Assembly (NCBI RefSeq): GCF_013368755.1
Contig: NC_049562.1
Span: 3,968,001-4,032,000, forward strand
DNA: 64,000 bases
Source of the DNA: Talaromyces rugulosus
Taxonomy: Eukaryota > Ascomycota > Eurotiomycetes > Eurotiales > Trichocomaceae
Reading direction: 5' to 3'
Position numbers and translations under genes: made by a program
The notes under the pieces: generated by a model
Databases searched by the model: none
Seen by the model: only the letters and a program-made list of their open reading frames with translations
Told to the model about the DNA's origin: nothing
Shown here: positions 12,507 to 22,246 of the stretch, in pieces
How the letters are laid out: the number at the start of each line of letters is the position of its first letter
Position numbering within the stretch: the stretch's first letter is position 1

Positions 12507-13330
12507 TCACACACACACACACACACACACAAAAAAAAGTTCTGTCTGTTTACGAGGGATGGTGTATTTGTATATGGGAGGGGAAATATTGTTATGTCAT
12601 TTTTATCTCTCAACTTGACACCAAAAAAAAACAACAACGTTGGTCTCTCTAGATGGCTGTCGTTTCCTATAGCTTTATCAGTAGTATTAATTAATGATTG
12701 ACATTGCCAAAGTAGATCAATTGATACTATTTGTAACTTGAATCTTACGTAGACTCGACCTTCTTAACAATGATAGACAGACAAGTCTTCTACAGCTGAA
12801 CACACTCACAAAAAGAAACAAGGTTTTTCTCTTTCTCAAAACATAAACCATACATACTTGAGATATAAGAAACACGATTTCGAAAAAGTCTCATCTTACT
12901 AACTACACAATAACTAGATATTTTTTTTTTTGGTATCAAACCGCTCAACAGATTTGGATTTGAGCTAGCTCCCAACCGACCGAGCAGACTAATAATATTG
13001 AAATAATTAAAGACAATGGGATCCCAAGATCAAGTTTCTTTTAAAGATTAAAAAAAAAAAAAAAGGGAGACAACAGACACACAATAATATTGCAGTTCAA
13101 ACTTTCCGTTTTAAGTTTCTTTTCTTTTGTACCTCTGTACCTCTTTTTTCTTCTTTTCTCTTTCTCATGCACAAAAAAAAAAAACCGAAACTGAAACTGT
13201 ACGAGTCAATTATTTCTCGATTTGTTTTTTCTTTCCCATTCTTCTTTATCTTTTGTGGGGTGACGGAAAAAGAACCCTCTCACTCATTCATGGTAGGAGA
13301 TGAAGACGAGTGAATTGACCCTTTTTGTTT
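12507..13330. other. Convergent intergenic region, AT-rich, with (CA)n
   Basis: A (CA)n microsatellite at about 12,508-12,532 immediately follows the glutaminase stop. The rest is AT-rich with several A runs (12,920, 13,050 and 13,175), consistent with two 3' UTRs. I see no gene. Confidence 0.5.
12508..12532. repeat. (CA)n microsatellite
   Basis: About 12 uninterrupted CA units lie directly after the glutaminase stop codon, inside its 3' UTR. Confidence 0.9.
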
Positions 13331-14599
13331 TTACTTGCTTCCCAAGCTGGGAAAGTTTTTCTCGTCAACGGTAACGGTAGGACCAGAGCCGCCAGCACGG
13401 CCGCCGCGGGTGTTCTCTCCACGTCCACCACGTTCAGCACGCTCAGGACGCTCGGCACGATCACCACGGTCAGGACGATCACCACCACGGCCACGTCCAC
13501 CACCGCGTCCACCGCTTCCACGGGGGCCACCACCGGTTCCGCGAGTGCGAGGTTGTTCGACAAAGCGCATGTCAACGTCGAGGATGTTCTTCTCCTTGCG
13601 CTGTCTCTCGCGTCGGCCCTTTTCTTCCTGAGGCTTGATGTAGTTATCCTCCTCTTCGGCGCGTCGGAGCTCCTTGGCAGCCTCCCATTTCTTGTCCTTG
13701 CCGGTTGAAGCAGGGGCACGGGCTTCCTGCACACCAAGCTCAGTGCGCTTGGTAGCAGCCTGCTCGGCAATGTAGTCGGCGTAGGACTTGGACTTGTCGA
13801 TGGGCTCTTCGGGCTCAGCTCCCTCGGCAGGAGTCTGGGCCTCGTTCTCGTCGGCCTTGGCGATGGCCTCACCGGCCTTTTCGTCGTTCCACTCGGCGTC
13901 GCCCTTCTTTGCACCCCAGCCTTGGCCGACCTGCTTCTCGGTATCGCTAAATGGGGAGCCTCTGTTAGCAAAATTTGACGGACATGTCCAACTCCAGTAT
14001 AACAAACGTACGTATGGGTGTTGCGGACGGGGTGACGGTCAGTGCGGGTGCGAGCACCACGGTCGTCACGGCCTCGGTAACCACGGCGTCCAGCCTCCTT
14101 CACTTCATCGACGGGGCGGTTACGGTTGTTGTAGCTTCCGGCGTTGCGGTCACGGAAGGCTGCATGATCCATCAGTCTCTTGAGTCATAAAACAAGAAGT
14201 TGAAAAGTAAAACGAACCATCGTCGTTGCCTCCACGGCCACCACGACCACCGCGGCCACCGCCTCGGGGAGCGGCAGCAGGGGCAGGAGCCGCAGGGGCT
14301 TCCTTGGGAGCGTCACGCTTTCCATGACGAGCGGCTGGCCTGTCTACTGTCTTTGTAGGAGGAGCCGGCTCTCTGTCGGAATCGTATTCGTGGTCATTGC
14401 CTGTTTCCAGCAACGGGTTAGATGATGATGTAATCGTGATATGAAATACGCGGCAAAGGAAGCAATACCAAGAAGCTCGTACAGGTTCTGCGACGAGGAA
14501 AGTCAGCACACAACGACGGTCTATCGTGATGGACAGTAGGCAATTGAAGAGTCCTTCGCAAGCACCCAGAGCACATACCTTGGACCGGACGTCAGCCAT
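13331..14599 (-). CDS. stm1: Stm1/SERBP1-type ribosome- and mRNA-binding protein
   Basis: Five exons, 14579-14599, 14469-14487 (19 nt), 14218-14400, 14012-14159 and 13331-13946, give 328 residues. Joining the first three gives MADVRSK-NLYELLG-NDHEYDSD, which is the Stm1 N-terminal motif; this confirms the microexon. An RGG-rich segment (RGGGRGGRGGRGG) follows, then the hyaluronan/mRNA-binding core (RNAGSYNNRNRPVDEV, DTEKQVGQGWGAKKGDAEW, the SYADYIAEQ segment), and a C-terminal RG/RGG and GDR-rich tail ending TVTVDEKNFPSLGSK. Yeast Stm1 and S. pombe Oga1 clamp idle 80S ribosomes and affect TOR signalling and telomeres. Cytoplasmic ribosome association is the likely role here. The introns are long and regular for this fungus, so splicing could regulate dosage, but that is inference. 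Confidence 0.9.
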
Positions 14600-15433
14600 G
14601 ACGTCTGGGGTTGTCGAAGGAGGGCCTTCCGGGGGAAGGCTTCCCTTTTCCTTTTTTTATCGCGACAATTCGATGGGGGATGGGAGGGGGGTGAGAAGAG
14701 AATCTCTGGAAGAAGGCGGGAATCCCAAGAGCGGTAGGATCACAGCCTTTCTTGTAGGAGAGAGGGGCGGAAGTAACGATATGCCTGCCTGGGGGGGGGA
14801 GGGGGAAGAGAGAAAGACAGAAAGAGTAGAGGCGTTTGCTCTCTGGCTCTGGAGGTGGGCTGGCGGCTGATTTGTGGTTTGTGGTTTGGGGCTCTCACGC
14901 CAGCGGCCGGGCCACTAAGCGATTGGCCCAGCCAAAGCACCCGGCGGCCTGCTGTTCCGCACTTGGCCGCTTGCAGCCGAGGCTAGGGCTTAGGGCTTTT
15001 TACTCTCTGCCTTTGGCTACTGCTTCTGTACTACTATTATTTCTTGTCCAGAAATTAGCCACAGGCTGTCGTCATTCCATAACATATCCACAGGTCGAAT
15101 GTAAGATAATAGAAAAAGAAGAAAAGAAAGAAAAAAAGAAAACAGATACCGCCCCACCAGTAGTCAAGATATTTATTATCCTGACAGGGTATAATAATGA
15201 TTCATATGTGTACAGCCATGCACCGTCTGCCAACAAATCAAGGTCAAGGATGCTAAACGCCGAGGGAAAAAAAACACTTTTCTTTCGTCTCCCACTGTCA
15301 TGACACATGCAGATTCGTATCAAAAACGTGAAAAGAAGATGGCAAAGAGATAGAAAAATGAAGAAGATATTAAAAATAAAAGAACAGCGACATTTACAAG
15401 AATCATAAGAGAATCCCCGCTTTAGGTTAAAGG
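14600..15433. other. Upstream region of the Stm1-type gene
   Basis: Purine-rich leader at 14,620-14,850 (long G/A runs such as 14,792-14,815), a GC-rich segment at 14,870-15,000, then AT-rich sequence that probably contains the 3' end of the bZIP gene. I see no gene. Confidence 0.45.
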
Positions 15434-16910
15434 TTAATGGCGGAGATTCTCCTGCTCGTAGCTGTACGGAGTCTGAAAGTGCATGCTGGCTCCCAGCCCA
15501 AACGTGTCGCTGTCCAACACGGGCTCGTATTGGCCAAAGAGCGAGCCCCCGGTGCCGTACATTCCGTGATCGACATCGCCTGCCTGCAGAGCCGATGCGC
15601 TGGACAAACTCATCCGGTTTTGGTCGGATGGGACGGGGGGTCGGTTGAAGTCGTGAACATAGGTACTGGCGTCGTGGCCGTTTTCCGTCGGATCGGCGTC
15701 GTCGAGCATATCAGCCTGGGCGTCGTACTCTTGTTCTGTATGATTGCATTAGCAAATGGGGGGAGAAAGTGCTGGGAATGCTTCAACGGAACTAACCTAA
15801 TTGGTCGTAATGCTTTTGAAATGGCGTAGGATAATAGGCAGGCATGCGCGAGGCCATTGTATTGCCGGGCATCATAGACTGTGTTGCGGCGCCGTATGGG
15901 TCCATGGATCCTACCTGAGGAATGCCCATTGCGTGTTGCTGCTGCGAAAAGTCCCTCGGCTGTGGCAACAAGGGCGGTCGAGCACGCTGTTGTTGCGCTG
16001 AAAAGTCTGTAGTTTTCGGCGACATTGCACCTTGCAAGGCGAAGCCAGGCGACTTGCCCGTCGACGGCGACGACACATGCGATGACGGAGTTTGCTGAGG
16101 TTGAGGGGAGGTTGTGTTGTAGGCGCCTTCGCGTTGCTGAGCGACTCCGGGCTGGTCGGGCTTGGGGGCAATGCTCCCAGAGCCATGACGTTGGGCCGAT
16201 GTCCTGCTAATGGCAGCGCGTTCGAGAGGCGACGATTGTTTGGGTGCGAGGGGGTTGCCGGGTTTGGCTGGAGGGATTGTCGTCGAGTTGCCCGTCTTGA
16301 GTCGCAGTTCTGCCTGCACATCGACGCCTGCAAAATAGTCAGTCCCATTCTGTGGAAGAAACTAGAGCTCTTGTTCCTCACCTTTCTCGAGAAGGATTCG
16401 CTCGAGCAGCGAATTCTTGTATCGCAACATCAGACACTCATCGGCAGCAGTTCTGTGGCTCTGCTGTAACGACTGTAGAGAGTCCTCGTTCCGCTTGATC
16501 GTGGACTCGAGCTGCTTGATGTACTCGGTACGTCGTTCTCGAAAGGCCGCTTGAGCCTGTCGGTTCCTCTGCTTGCGTTCTTCCGACGTCGCATAGATCT
16601 GGACGGGGATCGTGATCGTCAGCCTTGCGCGCTTAAAAAAAAAAAAAAAACCGAGTTTGTATAGAAAACATACCGGTTTCCTCCCTCCCTTTCTCTTCTG
16701 CGTCTGAGCTGCATCCTGGGCCAGCGGCTGCTCCTCAGGCTCTGGGGTCGACACGGACGAGCTCATCGAGCCGTGGCCATCCTGGGCGGGCTCTGTTTTG
16801 GGGACGACGGCGTCCATGGAAAGGTCATTGTCATTCAGGGCCCCGGCCTCGACCATTGAGACCATGGCAATGCAACGGCGAGCAAAGGGGGGGGGCCTTA
16901 GAATGGACAA
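15434..16910 (-). CDS. bZIP transcription factor, Pap1/Yap-type basic region
   Basis: Four exons, 16674-16910, 16382-16598, 15797-16327 and 15434-15735, give 428 residues. After an acidic N-terminus comes KRKGGRKP, joined across intron 1 to IYATSEERKQRNRQAQAAF and RERRTEYIKQLE. The N-x-x-A-Q-x-A-F-R signature defines the Yap/Pap1 DNA-contact type. A leucine zipper follows (leucines in LESTI, SLQSL, LMLRYKNSLLERIL). The second half is Gln/Pro/Ser-rich and disordered (QQTPSSH, QQQRARPP), a likely activation region, with a conserved-looking C-terminus LDSDTFGLGASMHFQTPYSYEQE. No clustered cysteines like those of the Yap1 oxidative-stress domains are visible, so redox regulation is not supported. 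A second ATG at 16,865 is an alternative start. Target genes cannot be read from the sequence. Confidence 0.9.
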
Positions 16911-18337
16911 AAGGCAAGGCGCCCTCTGGGGTCGAAAGCTGATGAGCGCACCCCCGCTGGCTCGCGACAGGAAGCAAGAAAAAAGGTATCTGAGATCGGA
17001 TCGATCGCGGGGTATGAAGGGGGCAAGTCGCGAGAGTAGGCGCTGGAAACGCGCGGCTGGGCGGCTGATGGCGAGTCACAGGGCGAGCAGGGCAGTTACA
17101 GTGACATAAAAGAAATTGCGTGATAATCAGCGAGTGTTTGCAGGGCTGGGGGGAGAGCGTAGTGTAGTTTGTAGTAAGGTTGAGAGAGAGAGTGGAAAGA
17201 TGTGAGGTAAGAGAATTTACTAAGAGGAAAGACACGCCAGCAATAATAACCCAAACTAGTCGGGCGAGTCCAGTCCAAGAGTCAGGTTCATCACATTACA
17301 GCAATAGAATTTTTTTTTTTTCCCTCCTCCCTTTCTCCTCTGGTCTCTCTTTCTCTGTTTCGGAAGGCGAACGGCGGAGCAAGCTGCAGAGGGCGTGGCG
17401 TGGCGTCCATCTGTTAATAGCACGCAATACGGGATAGATTACCGTCCCGTAAGTTACGAGCCGGTCAGCCCGCCAGCCTTGGCAGCCCGCGGTTGCTGGC
17501 CGCGCGTGCGTAATTACGCGAATTACAAAAACACAGATACTGTCAGATTTTCTTTCTCCTGTAGCTTCCCCTTTCAAGCCTAGCGCCAGCATCATTTTTC
17601 TTGTCTCCTTCTATCTTGGTTATAGTTAGGTGAGAGACTGCATTCCTTTCCCCCCGCATTATGGCGAACTACTACGACATGCCTAGATGGAGAAGGGGCG
17701 GGTTGGTTAGTTCTATAGTTACTGCGTAGTTGGTTGCTTTGAAGTTCAGCTGCGTTTTTTCCTCTGCTCCGCCCCGGCGTGGATGCCGAGTCGAACCGTA
17801 TTTCTTTTTTCAAACAATAACAAGAAGAAGAAGAATAAAAAATTGCCGCCGAAGTCGCCAGGCCGGTGGAGCAAAAAGTCAGACGGCGAACGGAGCCCGC
17901 CGTACTGAGAATACCGCCGGAGGACAGGCGCTACTCCGTGCATGAACTAGCAGTTGATTAGCAGGGCCCGCGGAGAAGCTGAAGGAACCATTTTTAATAT
18001 TGCTTTGAGACTTGGCATGGGCATGGTGACTATGCTTGAACCCTAGACGCAGTTTTTGTAATAATAATATCAATCAATGCTACTCCAAGTCCAAATCGCA
18101 GCCGCTTCGCTTAGTATAGAAGAATGTCCAAAATTACGGAAAATACCGTCCCGTAATTGCAAAACACGGCTGAGGCGGGGGTTTTGGGGGAAAAAAACTC
18201 TGACAGGGTCACGCGCAGCTGGGCGTGGGAGCCTAAGGCAGGCCCCGGCTCAGCAGAGCCTTGGCTTCTCCACTTGTTTCTATACTCTCTCCTCGCTAGC
18301 GAGCCTTGTCCTGCGATCTCCGATTGTCTTTTTTGGG

Positions 18338-18378
18338 GTAGTACGTAGTAGTAAGTTATCATTACCACTACGTACTAC
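18338..18378. repeat. Inverted repeat (15-bp stem, 11-nt loop)
   Basis: The left arm GTAGTACGTAGTAGT (18,338-18,352) pairs with ACCACTACGTACTAC (18,364-18,378) with one mismatch around an 11-nt loop. The arms are rich in TACGTA/GTACGTA-like steps. Confidence 0.75.
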
Positions 18379-19199
18379 GTACTGCTAGTTGGTGGTGACT
18401 ATTTGACGCCAAGGCCAATTGAACCTGACGTCATGTTATTTGATGAGTCGACACTTGGCTGCATTCTTGATGTCTACGTATCAACTGTAGAGTATGCTTA
18501 CATGGAACCGATGTTGCATGCCAATTTCTCCTCGCTTAGCTTACATATTATTGATACCGCTGCAATGCATCTTGTCTCCGTTCGAGGTCAATAATCCGCA
18601 CCATTACAAGAATAGCCGGCCAGTTCAGCTACCAGTTCTATACACACGTGGATATGAATTGGCGAGGAAATACCATCTATCTTGGAGCACTCAATGGGAT
18701 ATCGTCATTGTGCAAACCGAGTAGACTTGTTGTCAATGATACGTGACGGCGGAATGCTTGTCGAGTTTTCTTCCACTTGACTCATTCCTTCTACACGAGA
18801 AAGAGTAAGCCCGTGGCTTAAATATGCTAGTTCCTAACTGGAGAATATCTACGTAGTACACAGATATCTAGGCCCTAAGTTGCTAATAGCCGTATCTGAT
18901 TGGATAGCACGCCTTGCATGTGAAAGACACGATCTCACCGGCCATGATTTTCTTCAGAAAAATGTAGCAATGCTCATCTCCCTCGCAGAATATAGCATCT
19001 ACATGATGGAACCTATAAACAATAAAACTATATACAAAATCAATGTGGTTGGCTGTCTTGACTGTCAACTGTCAAGCAGCCAGTGGGGACCTGTTCCCCG
19101 CATTAGCGTCTACATGCTTCCTCGGTTCAATCTCGGACATGGGATTGTTTGCCTCAACCTTTTTTTCACTTGCCCCTAAAAGATTGTCTTGATTAGAGA

Positions 19200-19226
19200 G
19201 ACACACACACACACACATACATACAC
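19200..19226. repeat. (CA)n microsatellite in the PEX19 leader
   Basis: About nine CA units followed by CATA repeats lie directly upstream of the PEX19 start codon, probably within the 5' UTR. Confidence 0.8.
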
Positions 19227-19245
19227 AAAAAAAAGTTTATGCACA

Positions 19246-20576
19246 ATGGCATCTACAGAAAAACCAGAAGACGTCACCGACAAACCCAACGAGCAACCCC
19301 AGTCCCCAGCCCACAACGATGGCGGGGAGACGACGACAACGATAGCAGCAGAAGCGAAACCAGTAGCCGAGGACGATGACGATTCTGACTTTGAAGACTT
19401 GGATGGTGAGTTTTTATTTATTTTATTTCTACCTTTTTGAATCTTAAATAATATTTCTAACGTGTTCAATGGGATAAAAAGATGTTCTCGACGACTTTAA
19501 CAAACCAAAGCAGCCCGCAAAGACAAAAGAAGCACCAGCAGCTACATCCACAACAACCGAGCCCTCGAATAACCCCGAGCTCAACAATGGCGCAGCGGCT
19601 GATTTCGACGAAAACGATTTTCTCAAACAGTTGGAAGCCGATATGATGACCAAACTCATGGCTGCTGGCATCGACAGCCCGAACAACAACAACACAGCAG
19701 CAGCAGCACCACCACCACCACCACCACTAGGACCCAGCAGCAGCACGTCCGACGCCGCTGCTGCTACTGGATTCGACAGCAAGCAGGTTGAAGAGCTCGA
19801 GAAGCAATTTGGCGATGCAGGCATAAACCCAGAGGACTTTTTCAAGGAGTTGCTTGCCGAGGCTATGCAAAAGCCACCGGCGCCGTCTTCCAAGGGTCAG
19901 GATGCTTTGTCGTCCTCGGCGGTAAAAACAACAACATCGGCAGGAGGAGACAATAACACCACTGACGAAAAAGGCTCGTTTCAAGATACCATCCAACGAA
20001 CACTAGAACGCATGCAAGAATCCGGCGACAAAGCCACCGCAGCCACCACCGAAGAAGGCGACATATCCAACGACCTCCTCGAGCAACTCCTCAAAGCCAT
20101 GGACGGAGCTGGCGGCGGCGGTGGCGACGGGGAAAACCCGGACCTCAACCAAATGTTCATGGGCATGATGGAGCAGCTATCCAACAAGGAAATGCTGTAC
20201 GAGCCAATGAAGGAACTGCACACGAAATTTGGCCCCTGGCTACAAGAAAACAGAGACAAAGTGCCCGCCGACGAGCTCGAGCGGTTCGAGACGCAGGCCC
20301 GTTTGGTGGGCGAGATTGTGAACAAGTTTGACGAGCCCGATTTCTCAGACGACAAGTCCGAGTGTCGCTCTTATATCTGGGAGCGAATGCAAGCGGTGCG
20401 TCTACACACACACACAGACACACATCTTATATGATCAAGCTAACTTATTGATATAGATGCAAGCAGCCGGAAGCCCGCCAGACGACCTCATTGCAAACCC
20501 GTTACTAGACGAACTCGCCGCTGGCGACGACGGGGGTCCCAACGGCCCTGCGCCGCCGGAATGTCCGCAGCAGTAG
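19246..20576 (+). CDS. pex19: PEX19, peroxisomal membrane protein import receptor
   Basis: Three exons, 19246-19405, 19482-20395 and 20457-20576, give 397 residues. The order is typical: an acidic N-terminus with DFEDLDDVLDDF (the Pex3-binding region), a disordered Asn/Ala/Pro-rich linker, then alpha helices (FDSKQVEELEKQF, SFQDTIQRTLERM, NQMFMGMMEQLSNKEMLYEPMKEL, VPADELERFETQARLVGEIV) that bind membrane-protein targeting signals. The protein ends CPQQ, a CaaX farnesylation box, as in yeast Pex19 (CKQQ). It acts in the cytosol and at the peroxisome as chaperone and receptor for peroxisomal membrane proteins. Exon 2 ends ATGCAAGCG and exon 3 begins ATGCAAGCA, so MQA is doubled at the junction. 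A (CA)n tract lies in the last intron next to the donor. Confidence 0.95.
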
Positions 20577-20811
20577 TTGAAATTGAATGTTATTTGCGGA
20601 AAACGAAACTAAGCAAATTTTATAGATAGATTGGTTGGCATTAAAATGTGTTGAATTATTTGCTGTTGCTGCTGTTGCTGCTGTATAGGCCGGCCTGCCG
20701 ACTTGATATGTACATATACCCGATACCCCATACAGGCGGAGATGAACAACCATGTACTTGAATAATAAAAATTCCACGACGCCTTGAACAGAGAAGAAGA
20801 AGAAAAACAAA

Positions 20812-21630
20812 TTACCCCGACATGTCCATGTCTTGCGAGTAGTCACCCCCAAGCTGATCAAACAACTCCTCCAACTCCTCGTCCTCATCGTCACAAAACG
20901 AGCGCACACTCTTTGCCGGCGACGTCAAGCCATTGCTATTGCTATTGTTATTATTGTCTGCTGGCATATTCTCCAACAGCGCCTCCATTTCTTGTTCTTG
21001 CATCTCCAACGCATACTGCTCACAATCAACCACATCGTCATCATCACCCGACACCTCGCCCTCTTCCAAATGATACTGCTGATAAATAGCATCTGCTTTG
21101 CGCTGCATCGTCTCGCGCCAATCCTTTTGCTCGGAGAGGTGCTCCATCATCATAACGGATTCTCCACGCGCGTTGAAACGCGACGTTTCGCGACCCTGTT
21201 TGACTTTGTTCAGGAAGAGAGCGCGGTGCTTGTTGGCGCGTGCCGATGCTGCTGTGCCACCTTCGGACGACGAAGACCCAAAGATACGCGCGAATGGACG
21301 TGATGATGAGGATGATTTGAAGCGTTGTTCGAACGTGGATTGTCGTGGCGAGGAGGACGACGACGTGCTACTAGAAAATATATTCTGGGTATTCCCTTCG
21401 ACGTGATTCTCCTTCCCCGTTGTAGTAGTAGTACTAGTAGCAGTCTGATTATTCGTTCCACTGCCCCCCATCTTCGACGAAAAGATCGCTGCGCGCGGAA
21501 TATTAGCGTTACATGACCCCAACGGCGACGGGGAAGCCGGCATCCACGGGGTATGGAAATGAGGGCTTTGCTGCTGAAAAAGCTGAAAGGGTTGCGGGTG
21601 TTGTGCGTGTTGAGGTAGAGTTTCGAACAT
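20812..21630 (-). CDS. Uncharacterised acidic, low-complexity protein
   Basis: A single uninterrupted frame of 272 residues with an ATG start. The N-terminal 115 residues are Gln/His/Pro- then Ser/Thr-rich and look disordered. The centre (about 120-190) is charged and helical: ANKHRALFLNKVKQGRE, FNARGESVMMMEHLSEQKDW and an RKADAIYQQYH segment. It is the only part that looks constrained. The C-terminus is acidic (DDDD, DDEDEELEELFDQL) with an Asn/Ser run. There is no signal peptide or membrane segment. The gene is tail-to-tail with PEX19, with about 235 bp between stops. I do not recognise the family, and composition alone suggests a nuclear or cytoplasmic adaptor. A (TG)n tract lies about 25 bp upstream of the start. 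Confidence 0.7.
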   Translation of the reverse strand: MFETLPQHAQHPQPFQLFQQQSPHFHTPWMPASPSPLGSCNANIPRAAIFSSKMGGSGTNNQTATSTTTTTGKENHVEGNTQNIFSSSTSSSSSPRQSTFEQRFKSSSSSRPFARIFGSSSSEGGTAASARANKHRALFLNKVKQGRETSRFNARGESVMMMEHLSEQKDWRETMQRKADAIYQQYHLEEGEVSGDDDDVVDCEQYALEMQEQEMEALLENMPADNNNNSNSNGLTSPAKSVRSFCDDEDEELEELFDQLGGDYSQDMDMSG

Positions 21631-21656
21631 TTCGCAATGAGTTGTAGTTTGTATTA

Positions 21657-21682
21657 TGTGTGTGTGTGTGTGTGTGTGTGTA
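21657..21682. repeat. (GT)n microsatellite
   Basis: About 12 TG units, 25 bp upstream of the start codon of the 272-residue protein gene. Confidence 0.85.
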
Positions 21683-22084
21683 GTAGAAGGTTCAGATAAG
21701 TGGCGAGAGAGAACTCGGTAGGTAGTATTCCCGATAAATTTCAGAAGAGATGAAACTAAAAATCAATTTCTGACTTCCTCAAATGGATAAACAGAAGTTT
21801 AAATAGCCAGAAGACAAACTCAGCATGCCCCAGCCATGAACATGAATACTTTCTGCAGTATGCAAAGGGTGTCGTTCCAAGTCGCGTCATAACGCGTTGC
21901 TGCATTTGCCGATAAGCTTATCACGCGCTAGCCGCATTCGGACGGTTTATATCAGTTGTGCATTATGCGTAAAAATTATTTAGATGGAAAGTTATTTATG
22001 CGTTAAATTATTATTGGAGAAACAATTTGTAGAAAGGACTGGACATCTCAGAGAAAAATGGGCTATTCCTAAGAACTATCAGTT

Positions 22085-22110
22085 GGGGGGGGGGGGGGGG
22101 GGGGGGGGGG
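22085..22110. repeat. Poly-G tract (26 nt)
   Basis: 26 consecutive G on the + strand, 137 bp beyond the stop codon of the kinase-like gene. Such a tract can form G-quadruplex structures and is prone to length change and sequencing error. Confidence 0.9.
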
Positions 22111-22246
22111 CTGATCCTGAATTTCTACGAATGTAAACCGTCTTCTATGCTTGATACGTCCATCAACTTTCAATACCTTTCGATACCTTTCGGTACTTTC
22201 GTAAACTCTGTTCATTATTCATAAGCAACAATGCAGCTCTCGGCCT

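Larger units (their letters stand above)
16911..19245. other. 2.3-kb intergenic region with repeated motifs and a hairpin
   Basis: The largest gene-free stretch, between the divergent starts of the bZIP gene and PEX19. It holds two exact copies of a 13-mer TACCGTCCCGTAA (17,440-17,452 and 18,144-18,156), a 15-bp inverted repeat at 18,338-18,378, and a GC-rich block near 17,460-17,520. The frames present are short and lack codon bias. It probably contains the promoters and leaders of both genes. Confidence 0.45.
21631..22246. other. Intergenic region with a 26-nt G tract
   Basis: It contains the (GT)n tract, AT-rich sequence, an uninterrupted run of 26 G at 22,085-22,110, and short imperfect repeats (ATACCTTTCG, GATACCTTTCG, GGTACTTTCG) at about 22,172-22,201 near the 3' end of the kinase-like gene. 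I see no gene. Confidence 0.5.

Noticed and set aside
13288..14172. 294-codon frame overlapping the Stm1-type gene
   Set aside because: It is a shadow of the GC-rich RGG-encoding exons in another frame (Arg/Thr/Ser/Pro bias).
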